Positions 48,003 to 58,284 of a stretch of 64,000 nt of DNA are shown here, one piece after another (within the stretch, counting starts at the first letter, position 1; each line of letters starts with the position of its first letter). The DNA comes from Lactifluus volemus (taxonomy: Eukaryota; Basidiomycota; Agaricomycetes; Russulales; Russulaceae). The notes below the pieces were generated by a model that did not search any database, was not told the origin of the DNA, and saw only the letters and a program-made list of their open reading frames with translations. A program made the position numbers and the translations under genes. The stretch covers positions 2,108,001-2,172,000 of the forward strand of contig WTXI01000001.1 of assembly GCA_022376515.1 (NCBI GenBank). The letters run 5' to 3'.

Positions 48003-48815
48003 TCACCTCCGACGCGATTGGACTCTATCCTGACGCGACGACTTGTGGCGTGGAGAATCGCTAACATCGTTACGGGATTGCCGAGTATGCGTAGTCAACA
48101 ACGATCCGATCACCATGGCGTCTCTCGGACGTGGGGATTGGTCGACCGAATCGCTGCGTGAGGAGTACGGAGAAGGTGGACCAGGAGGTGGTGAAGGCGT
48201 ATAGGTACTCGGAACGGAGCGAGACATAGATGGAGGCGGTGATTCTGAAGTCCGAACACGTTTGTGTGGATGCGCATGAGTGGAACGTTGACTTGCGGGG
48301 TCATATGGCAAATGTGAAGTCGGTGCGGTATGTGGGCTAGACGGGCAATAAGCGCCGTTCTGGTGCGATGATCCTGGCAGATTGGATGTTGAAGGGTGCG
48401 GTGTCTCTGGCATCTGTCCTGCATATGCTTGATAGTACTCGAGCATAGAACGATGCAGGGAAGCAACAGAGGCTATTCTCTATGAGGGAGCCACGTTGAT
48501 TAGCCTGTTACAAGTTGAACAGAGGAAGGTTGATACCTGGTCCTCAGCACTTTTGGCGTTTAACATGGCCATCAACATCTCGCGGTCACCATCGCCTCGC
48601 AAGCGGTAAGCACCAAGGATTTCGCGAAGGCTCGGCGGTGGAGGCTAGAAAGCGATAAGATTGGTAAAGACGCCTAGGAATAGAGAAAGGGAGGGGAATA
48701 CCTGGTCGAGTACTTGCCACGTGGAGGCGAGAAGAGCTTTTGACGAGCGAGAGGGGAGATGATCAGCGGCGGGAGTGGGATCGGAAGGATGAGAGGTGGA
48801 AGCGATGGATGTCAT
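48003..48815 (-). CDS. Conserved fungal protein of unknown function
   Basis: I recognise the pattern but not a function. The ATG at 48815 gives MTSIASTSHPSDPTPAADHLPSRSSKALLASTWQVLDQ. After an intron, PPPPSLREILGAYRLRGDGDREMLMAMLNAKSAEDQ follows, a conserved helical segment. RIASVASLHRSMLEYYQAYAGQ comes next, after another short intron (about 48478-48535). The rest, 48003-48400, is Ser/Pro/Arg/His-rich and disordered, with HKRVRTSES and RSRS-like ends, TGA at 48003-48005. The small helical core with a basic disordered tail suggests a nuclear regulator; this is inference. Confidence 0.62.
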
Positions 48816-51800
48816 GGGGATAAGAGCGAGAGAGAGAGAGATGGGCAGGCAATGATCCCATGCTCATGGCCAAACCAACGTCTTTTGAGCAGGCAAGTGC
48901 ATCCGTGCCACGAGTAAATTTAGAAATGCCAAGCCAATGTCCTATTTTTTAACCGGGTACCAGAAAACAGCGTTGTTGGCCTTTCGCTCATTAGAATCTT
49001 CTTGGTCTCATTCATACACCTCACACCAGACCTTTCATTTCAGCACACAACTAGAAGAAAGTGGGTCAGACTGGAGGAGAGTGGAGAGGACGAGTGAGTT
49101 GTTAGGCTGAGTTATTTTTGTCTTTGTCTTGGCATTGATATTCATAGAAACAATCTTACGTTACACCTTTCACGGCTACTCCCGCTAACCTCTCCTTGAC
49201 ATCATCCAAGTATAGCACACACTACCACTGCCTTGTCAACGAATTCGTCCACTGGACCATGTTATTATTTCGTCCGATTGGCGCGAATACATTGATGGGA
49301 CTAAATTTGCAGGTGGCGCCTTTTCCCTCATGCCCGGTTGCTCATAAACATACAGCGCCTGGGCTCGTCCATCCGACGTTTGCCCTACCGATGTTTCTAT
49401 TTCCACAGTCTGCTATGTGAGCATTGGAGGCTATATCGAGCGTGCCTCATTATATACCTTTACAATATCTTGGCTTTGACAATTTTATCTGGCTTTTTTT
49501 TACACTTGCCTACCACCATGCACATTTTGTTACTAGGTAGGACACTGGGGACAATGCTTCCATCGAAGAGCTCGAGTCGGCTGGAACTAGTGATCCAAAA
49601 TGGCTTGTTGATCGTGTCAACCACCTTTCTCCAGGTAGGTGCCTATGCATGCCAATACGATATTCTGAGACGGGGGGGTTTCGGGCGATAGCCATCGATT
49701 TCACAGATGATCGTGATTGATTGAGGGAATAACAGAGAACGTTCGCTCGTAGCGCATGGATGTGATTTCAACCATCAGCGCTGCTCTTCCGAGAGATAAA
49801 GTTATGTACGTTTCATACGTCTATCTTCCGCTCCACTGATACATCTCGATGAGTTCGAGGTTGCTGATCCGGGAGGTATGCCTAGATTTGCAATTGACCG
49901 CAGAACTCTGTTTCGCGCACATTGATTGGTCCCGCTCGCTCAGTCTTTGCATACTACATCCAGAACCAGGATTGCGCACACAAATCGTTTTATTATTGAC
50001 CACAACCAAATTGTGCAACTCTCCTGTCTGCGTCGAAGCATTTGGGGCACAATGTCCACTTCGGGCGAATTGTTACATTCCGAAAATGAAGCTTCGGTGC
50101 TCGCGACAGAAAAATTGGCTTCCTATCGGAAATATTACTAGTACGCCGTCCAAATCCAGAAGATCATGATGGGTCTTATCCACTTATCTGATGGAACGAC
50201 CAGTATCGGTGATCAAAACCGTTCTGGTTCGATGTAAACGTTTTTAAAAAATGCCCGGGCCTATGCTTATCACTGTCCACTTGTCCATGATTGGGATGTG
50301 AGTGCCAGGGATAGTACAAACATACTGTTCAATATGAGCCCAGCTGATGGGAATGGAACCTGGGAATGCCAGCGCTCCGGGATGCATCGGTGCAGTCCCA
50401 CTAGCTTCACACCGGGGATCATCAGCACAGCCGCCAGTCAAAACAGTGATTAGGTGGGTGGCAACGTCACTCCTCTTAGGGGTAGAGGGGAGGGAGGGTT
50501 GGAGCTATGTGGGAATCAACAAGTAATATGATGGATGTAACCATCTAGGTTTGAAATCGAAACTTAAGTCTTCGCAAGATCCTGAGTACTGATGGTACCT
50601 TCCAGATATGGTAGTGTTTAGGGTGGCTATAACAAGGCACATGGGCGTTCAACACACCTGCTGAAGAACACTGGAGAACGAGAACATGAATGAACGCAAT
50701 GCTTTCCACAGACTCGGGAGGGAGGTGATTTCAAGCACTACCGTACGATACCGTTATCAGAACGGCCGCCGTCAACTATGAGAGGGACGTGATATCACAA
50801 GGGGTGGTTCAGCTCAAGAAAAAGAGGATTGAGAGCGGTATGTACCCACGTGCAGCGAAAGTACTCGTTGTAGGAGATTCGACGAGCCCTTGCGTTCTTG
50901 TTGGGTTTGACGGCTCTTGGCTCAGTCGCAACAATCCAGGGCCATAGAACTGGTAGTGAGCAACCCGTTCGCTCACCAAATTGGCCTCCAAACCCTGGAA
51001 TAAAGTAGACACCAGGGCCGAATAAGAAAGAATTGACCGGTAAAAATTTGCAGTCCTCAAAACGAGTTTATTGTCTGAAATGATCGGGCCGAAAGGTAGG
51101 GTGGGAAATTGGTAATTGGCCGCAGCCAGGGAGGGGGGGTGAGGTCGCATCGACTCGGAGTGTACGTAAACTGCGTCAAAATTAGTAGTGTCCGAGCCGG
51201 CTTCCAGTTAGGCATCCGCGTACACACATTACGGGGCTGGCGAGGCGTACGATGATAATTGCATGACGCTACATGCAATCGATCTAGGCCTAGTTTACTG
51301 GCCCCGCGTACAACGGGACGAACCTGATCCACGAAAGTGGCATACCTAGTGCCTGAACACCGACGTGAACCCTGCAAGGACGGAGTAATGTGAAACCTCC
51401 GTGTATGCCCGAGGACCGCGCAGTGACCAAGAAAGGCAAGGTTTACTTGTCCTAGGAACATATTCTATAAGGATACTGGTGAAAGTTTGCTCTTAACTAT
51501 CATTTTGGAACCTGACGCTTTTGCCTGTATCTTACTAGTTCGGGCGCCAATGATTTTACCATTTGAATTGGCAAAACTGACTGGAATGTCAGAAGCACGA
51601 AGTCGACCGCGATACGGTAACATCATCCCCAGAACAAGGCTAAATTGATCGGTTGGGGTTGCGAATCTGCGGCATTCAGTCAACTGGGGTCGGCGTTCTG
51701 TCAAGAAATTTCTTACATTGTCCAGATTGAGGGGTAAGGAGACCCTTTTCCTTGTACGGAAGAACGTATAGAAGGCGGCTGGGATGACGTCAATAGCACT

Positions 51801-52663
51801 AGCCTGATCAACCTTGGAGCTCGATGATCAAAAATGTAAAACACCCCAGACTGACCTGATAGTAATACAACATGTTTTCTAGAATCCCGTTCCATTATTA
51901 CCATGAGAGGTTCTGGCCCGAATACCCCTGTGCGATTTTGCGATAGCACGGCCAAAAAAAAATAAGTAAAGCAAGATCATCTAAGAACAAAACCGCTAAC
52001 CCTGATACTGCCGCCTACGACAAACATACCTTGTCAAATCAGGTAGATTCAGGCCGCCAGTTCGGATGAGCTGTGGAAAAACAAAAGGGTTCACTACCAG
52101 CCACACCCTTGGGCATTCCCGCCGCGGTCCAGATCCCTGAGGTGACACTTAGATGTCTAGTCGTGTTCTCGTATCACGGGTCATATATCTACCTGTAGAC
52201 TGTAGAGGTAATGTGACGACGCACTGCAAATCCAGACAAGTCAGGAATGTTTGTCTTACGGGAAGAAGAAACCTGCCCATGCATTCTGGAAGGCATACAC
52301 GTCAATTGCCAGGAACGCTTCTGATTATAGTCTCAAAGAGTGGGGGATAGATCAAAAATGGCTGAACGTATGCGCTTTATCACCAACTTGGCGACGTCAC
52401 GTGCGATGTACTAGCCCTCTTCGTGTTTATCTCTCTTCTCGCAGGGCGAAGCATACCCATGAGTGGCTCTAGGATGATGAAATATTGGCCCCTTTCGTAA
52501 AAAGCGAGAAGGCAATGATATGTCATTATAACACATGTCCCAAGTGCCCAGAGGGCGTATCCGAAGCCTGCTGAAAGACAATTCTGGATAGAATAAGTAC
52601 AGAGAGATTACAGTGAGTGCCACTAACAACCTGGATGGGAAGACCTTAGAAGAGTATGACGAT
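48816..52663. other. Large stretch with no recognisable gene
   Basis: About 3.8 kb. Many overlapping open frames of 60-135 codons occur on both strands (for example 49338-49691 +, 49849-50169 +, 51057-51461 -, 51465-51955 -) but none resembles a known protein. An AG repeat lies at 48826-48840. A + strand frame at about 49265-49350 (DWREYIDGTKFAGGAFSLMPG) and one ending near 50141 look faintly protein-like and could be exons of a fast-evolving gene. I cannot support a model. Confidence 0.4.
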
Positions 52664-54060
52664 CTACACCAAAGACCCTTCATTCTCCTCGACCGTCGAA
52701 GTATTTCTAACCGGGTCTAGATCGTTCATCTTCAATGTTTCGTTCACAGTGATAAGGCTGGAAACATACCGAAATAGGGATGTGCTTGTGCTTCACGAGC
52801 AGTCAGACGGTCCTGGTGGTCGTAGCGGAGGAGCTTGTCCAGGAAATCAATTGCCTCGTTGGTGATGTACCGCTGGTTCTCGGAGGTGATGAAACGAGTC
52901 CACGGCTTTCTCTGGTACCTGTAAAACCAGATAGGCTTGAGAAGGCTGCATTAGTCCCAGTTTTCTCCACTGACCGTCCCAAGATCTCATCATATTGCGC
53001 ATCAAGCTCAATATCATATTTTTCAAGGTATGCGTATAGCTCGTCCGTTCCTAGGACCTTGGTAATTTTCACAAGTTGGTCATAGTTGTCGTGACCATGG
53101 AAGAAGGGCTCTTTCCTGAAAATCTACAATTTATATCATATATTGGTGAAACGTTTGCACTAAACAGCGATCTACGTACCATTGATGCAAACATGCAGCC
53201 AAAGCTCCACATATCCAGACTGTAGTCATATTCTTGGAAGTCTACGAGTAACTCTGGCCCTTTGAAGTAGCGTGAAGCGACCCGAACATTGTACTGAGTC
53301 CTTGGATGATAGAACTCCGCCAAACCCCAATCTATAAGTCGCAGCTGCGGCGTGCATGTGTTACAATGAGAAATTTAGAACGATACGGTGACTTGTACCT
53401 TGCGCCGCTCGTGATCTATCATGACATTGTGCGGCTTCACGTCACGATGCATGATGCCTTTGGAATGACAGAAATCCAACGCCTGCTAGAATGAGAAATG
53501 ACAAGGCAAAGGTTGTAAATAGCTAGAGCTACCTTCAAGAGCTCCAGCATGTAGAATCTAACATCCATATCACTGAAACGAGGATAGAGCACCTTGAAGT
53601 CGACATTGTTGACGTATTCGGTAATAAGGCTGGGATCTTTGACAACGGGTCCCGCACAACGTCTAGCAATGCGACGATATTCGGACCGCCTGCGAGATTT
53701 TGCAAAATTTTGATCTCGCGTTTGATTTTCTTCTTCTTGACTGGTTTCAGTACTTTGATGATGCATTTTTCGTCGTTTGCTATGTTGATTCCCTCGAAGA
53801 CCTAGAAGAGGGTTCAAAGATGACGGACGACACGAAGTAGAGTCAAGACAAACCTCAGAGTACTTGCCACGTCCCACCTTCCGCACGATCTCGTAATGGT
53901 CTTGAGAACCCCACTGAACCTGTAAGTTGTCTGGAGGCGATAAATTGCTCAGCCCGCTCTGGATTGAAAAGAACTCACCATATTCATGCCACGATGGACC
54001 AAGTTTCGCATTCACATCCGTATAAATCCGCGCTACTGAAGTGGCCGCTACACGCCCCAT
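52664..54060 (-). CDS. Casein kinase 2 alpha catalytic subunit, with an apparent frameshift
   Basis: CK2 alpha is an essential acidophilic Ser/Thr kinase. The ATG at 54060 begins [27 protein letters not shown]. After an intron come [22 protein letters not shown] (the Gly loop) and then [31 protein letters not shown], which carries the catalytic Lys and the basic KKKKIKR substrate-binding cluster. LLDVVRDP is in one frame and [24 protein letters not shown] in another; one base seems missing at the three-G run at 53647-53649 (+ strand). [13 protein letters not shown] (catalytic loop), [11 protein letters not shown] (the DWG that replaces DFG in CK2), [13 protein letters not shown] and the C-lobe to AHPYFDPV follow. 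The TAG is at 52664-52666. Confidence 0.93.
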
Positions 54061-54113
54061 CGTGAGCCCAGGAGAGGAGGAACGTGGATTGGCGGAGGCC
54101 AGAGCCGCAACGG
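54061..54113. promoter_or_regulatory. Very short divergent promoter between CK2 alpha and the SET gene
   Basis: Only 53 bp separate the CK2 alpha start from the first ATG of the SET-domain frame. Either the promoter elements lie within transcribed sequence, or the SET protein starts later (for example at the ATG at 54144 or 54192). Confidence 0.45.
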
Positions 54114-54728
54114 ATGGTCGTAATGGGAACAGTTATCCCACGCATGTACCAACTCGATGACTCGGGTTTTTTCTTTTATTGCTCTTTACAAATGCCCCAT
54201 CCTCCAAAAAATTGGCCTACTCATGTTCAGTATCTAACTGTTCCCTGCTTTCACTCCTCCGTCTCGAGTGATGCCTTGTTGTTTTTAAGAGGTCATTCAA
54301 CGGGAATCTCACTGTCACCCGCCTCACCATCGCTTGGTGTGATTCGTCCCATTGTGGACCGTTCGCATCCTGCCCATGGACAGCGTGGTTTATTCGCGGC
54401 AAGAAAAATTTCCCCGCGGACTCTCGTTATCGAATACATTGGAGAAGTACATTCCGATGAACGACCAACGTCTGGCTACGATGTCTCACTCTACCGCTTC
54501 CCGAGCGAAAGTGTTGGAGTGGACGCAAGTAGGATGGGAAACGAGGCCCGATTTGTGAATGACTATCGTGGCATTCGACCAAAACCTAATGCTGAATTCG
54601 TAGATTGGCGGGCAGCAGATGGCTGCCTCAGAATGGGGATTTGGAGTCTTGCCGAGGGTATACGAAAGGGTGACGAAATCGTGGTATCATATGGGAAGGC
54701 CTGGTGGACAGCACGGTCTGTATCGTAA
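54114..54728 (+). CDS. SET-domain protein (putative lysine methyltransferase)
   Basis: A small single-exon SET protein of about 200 residues. The frame opens at 54114 (MVVMGTVIPRMYQLDDSGFF); later ATGs at 54144 and 54192 are also possible. The SET core begins with AHGQRGLFAARKISPRTLVIEYIGEVHSDE, the first conserved block that binds S-adenosylmethionine. GVDASRMGNEARFVNDYRGIRPKPNAEF follows, in which the usual RFxNHSC is RFVNDYR. KGDEIVVSYGKAWW supplies the catalytic-type Tyr region. The TAA is at 54726-54728. There is no pre-SET or Cys-rich post-SET. The NHSC to NDYR change is seen in some fungal SET proteins, so activity is uncertain. Divergent from CK2 alpha. Confidence 0.83.
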   Translation: MVVMGTVIPRMYQLDDSGFFFYCSLQMPHPPKNWPTHVQYLTVPCFHSSVSSDALLFLRGHSTGISLSPASPSLGVIRPIVDRSHPAHGQRGLFAARKISPRTLVIEYIGEVHSDERPTSGYDVSLYRFPSESVGVDASRMGNEARFVNDYRGIRPKPNAEFVDWRAADGCLRMGIWSLAEGIRKGDEIVVSYGKAWWTARSVS

Positions 54729-55548
54729 CTTAGAAAGGGCCCGCGGGACCCGTGGTAGCAACGAGTCATCAGAAGATTCTTGAGTACAATATCTCTTTAC
54801 CTCAAAAGATATTGCACTGTAGTGGTAAACCTAAAAAAGGGATAGACAGTTAACCTTAAAAACGGGCGCCACACTTACCGATATTAACATTAGGTTCTAG
54901 GCTTTGTGTGGTTGTCGTAAATGAAAAAAGAACCGTGAATACAATCCAGGGTGGTAGGTGGAGATGAACGGTAGATGATCGACGATTTACGGAAAGTTAG
55001 TTGATCACAAAGTCCCAGAAGATGGTTCATAGAACATCGTATCTCGCAATGGACGAGCGCAAAACCAGTTGATGAAACGGCGTTGCACAAACTATGGACA
55101 ACTAGCGATAGCTAGGAATGTCACATCCTGGGCAGTGGGACACTGGTGCATATGAATGAACAATCAAACCAAAAGATGAAGTCCTCGTGAGGTGTCAGCG
55201 GAGACAAGGCGCCGGTCATCCGAAAGCGAGAGATAGCAAAAAGTGGGTTTATGAAAACCCGATCTAGAGAACAGGAACGACAAGATGGCTGACCTCTGGC
55301 TTGCGGAACTAAGTTTATAATCCCGCGGAGATGTGGGTAAAGGCCCCGAGCTCACACCTAGATTAAGCATCGTTCACGACCAGGGCTGGAAAGTGGTAAA
55401 CTATTTTATCGAGGAACACGGACAAAAGTGGAAAATAGCTACCCGCGAATGGGTTTGAGGGTGCTCCATGCACGTGCTTAATCAAAATAAAGCCAAATAA
55501 TTAATAGGCCCCATTTTGGATGTAGACCAAATAAGCATAGACAAATGT
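54729..55548. other. Intergenic region
   Basis: 820 bp between the SET gene and MDJ1, both on the plus strand. Short open frames only. It probably carries the MDJ1 promoter. Confidence 0.45.
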
Positions 55549-57418
55549 ATGCTACGGGCTACGCGACTCAAGCCACGCGTAGCCGCTATCCGTGCCGTCT
55601 CCGGGGCCGTATCCCGTTCCTCGTCCTCGACGGAGTACGATGCCTCTCCGTTTGTCTTCTCAGAGGGTTCATTCCTTTATCTCATATTATTCATGTCCTC
55701 GCTCTACAATACACCCTTTATTCATCAGCCGATTACAATCCCACTGTCATTCTAAAGCGCCAAATTATGCCCGGAACCAATTCAGCAAGGTGACCCCCCC
55801 CCTTCCCCCTTGATCCTCGTGACACCCTCTCAGACCCGTGCTATTGTAGCGGCTTTTTCATGCATCTAGGCCGTCATATGCTCCAAAAGACCCTTACCAA
55901 GTCCTTGGCGTGGCCAGAGACGCGAGTCCCGCCGACATTAAGAAAGTTTATTTTTCCGTGCGTGACCGCTTTTCTTTTCTCACTATTCTCCTTTCGATTA
56001 ACAGTCAGCTCAGCTGGCACGCAAATACCACCCAGATACAAATCCCGACAAGAATGCGCAGGAAAAATTCGTTGAGATTCAAGAGGCGTATGATGTGTGA
56101 CAGTGATTTTGACGATTCCTACCCTTTCCCTGACTGGCCCGTTTAGATTCTGAAAGATGACAAGAAAAGAGCGGCGTTTGATCAGTATGGGTCAGCTTCC
56201 CAACAGCCCGGATTTGACCCAGAAGCTTTTGCCCGCAATCCTTTCGGAGGCGGTTTCGGGTCAGCATTTGCACGTGGCAATGGGCAGTCCGATCTCTTCG
56301 ACCAACTCTTTGGCGCACTAGGAGGGAGAGGTCGTGCAGGTGCTTCTGCCTTCACGCAGAATGTCAAGGGTGCAGATATTGAGGCTACCGTTGGAGTGAG
56401 CTTTACGGACGCAGCCAAAGGCACTTCGCGGACTATCAAAGTGAACCCAGTCGTCGATTGTGGTGCATGTACTGGAACTGGACTCAGAGAAGGCTCTCAA
56501 CGCTCAAAGTGTCCTACATGTAACGGTTCAGGCACTAGGACATTCGTGATTGACAGCGGATTCCAGATGGCAAGCACGTGTCCGACTTGCCAAGGTGTGG
56601 GTACAGTCATACCCCGCGGGCACCATTGCAGGGAGTGTGACGGCATTGGTAAGGTAAGGGGTCGAAAGAGTGTCAAAGTCGATATTCCCGCCGGTCAGTC
56701 TGCTTCTCTCGAGAACCCCACCTTTCGATCACGACATTTTATTGCAGGAATTGAGGACGGCATGACTATCCGAATCCCCAACGCTGGTGATGCACCTGAT
56801 CACGGCAAGGGTCCTGCTGGCGACCTCCTCGTGCGTGTCCATGTCGCAGCCTCGAAGACATTCAGAAGGCAAGGCTCCAATATCTACCACGATGCCCGCA
56901 TACCCCTCCATACTGCGTTACTTGGCGGGAAAGTACGGGTACCTACTTTGGATGGCGAGGTAGATGTTCGCGTACCTGGCGGTACCCAACAAGGCCAAGA
57001 AATGGTCCTCAAAAATCATGGGATTCTTCCCGTATTCGGCGGAGAAAGGGGCGATTTATTCGTGACATTCACGGTGCAAATTCCAAGGCAAGTGTGCCAG
57101 GAACCGCTTCGTACCTGTTCCAAAAAGGTTTACAAATCTGTCAGATCTCTCACGGATCGCCAACGAGAGATTCTTCAGGAGTACGCTGATAACGTGGTAG
57201 GCCGAGACACAAAGAAGTCCAAAGATTCTCAGGAACCCACAAGTCACTTTGACGTGAATGAGGAGTCGGCATCGAGTTCCAATGCAAATGCAAATCCTAG
57301 TGCGACGGATGATCATGACAACGGTATGGCACATTTTTCTTCTTCAGCCTCCCACCGGCCGGACGACGGTTGGTTGTCCCGCATGCGAAGAAAAATTCGA
57401 GAGTTTACTCGAACTTGA
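55549..57418 (+). CDS. MDJ1: Mitochondrial DnaJ (type I Hsp40) chaperone
   Basis: MDJ1 stimulates mitochondrial Hsp70 in the matrix. The ATG at 55549 gives MLRATRLKPRVAAIRAVSGAVSRSSSS, an Arg-rich presequence with no acidic residues. The J domain is spliced from KDPYQVLGVARDASPADIKKVYFS and LARKYHPDTNPDKNAQEKFVEIQEAYD; the HPD triad is present. ILKDDKKRAAFDQYG ends it. A Gly/Phe-rich linker follows (56200-56330). The zinc-finger region has four CxxCxGxG-type repeats: CGACTGTG, CPTCNGSG, CPTCQGVG and CRECDGIG. The C-terminal substrate domain includes GDLLVRVHV and LLGGKVRVPTLDG. The intron at 57088-57144 has GC-AG borders; joining it gives IPRSLTDRQREIL. TGA at 57416-57418. Confidence 0.92.
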
Positions 57419-58284
57419 TTATCGCGCGATTTGGTTCGAAATTTCAATTTTATTTACAAATCGGCGCTCGCAGGTAACGAAGAGAACAGGAACGACGATA
57501 CAGAGTCCGGTATGCGGGAGAAGAGGAGAGCAACCGGATAATAGAAGGGGGAATAGAAAGCATTTATCATAATTTTTTTTTTTTTTTCCATATAAATAAC
57601 ATGGGGTTATTCCTTGATGATGACTTGCCACATCCGCGCGCGCAGGAAGAAGAAAAGATGGACCCGCAACCGCACCGACTGGCGACTCCGGGTCGTGGGC
57701 GGCGCCCTGCAGCGTGTTTTCTTACGTTTTACATCTATCGAACCCATTTGACGATCTCAGCTTGAGATTTCGGCTCTCGACCCCGCCACTAGCGCTTACT
57801 TGGCTCTCCCCATCTCTGGCCAACCACGATAGTACCGTCATAACTCTCTGGAGGGAAAAAGAAAGACTCTGCCTTTCTGGATCAGAAGTCTCATAACGCC
57901 ACCTCGCCGTCAACCTTTTTTAAATTGGGGGCCGAGTGCCTCGTTGCTTAGTCTCGCTCGGTATTCTCTTTCTCTCCGCCAATGTCCAAAGAAATATGAA
58001 GGCACTCTAAGAATCGATTACACTTGCCCTCATTGGTGTCATAGAGCTTAATATGCGGATTTGGAGATGGATGATCCCCCTCCAGGCTAGCTTCCAATGT
58101 AAAGAATTCTTTGAGTATCTCATTTTCCTTCAGGTCAGGACTTTCATTCATCCACTACCGAATCTCACAGACATACCTTCTCGGCGTACCTATAAAATGC
58201 TCGATACGGTGAGTGCCAGCTCCTCAGTCTTAGAACGACTTTCCAGGAATACCTCCCCGTCTAACCTATCCACCCTAACTATCC
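57419..58284. other. Intergenic region
   Basis: 866 bp between MDJ1 and the MFS gene. A 17-nt T run lies at about 57572-57588. The stretch near 57640-57720 is GC-rich. No gene was recognised. Confidence 0.45.
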
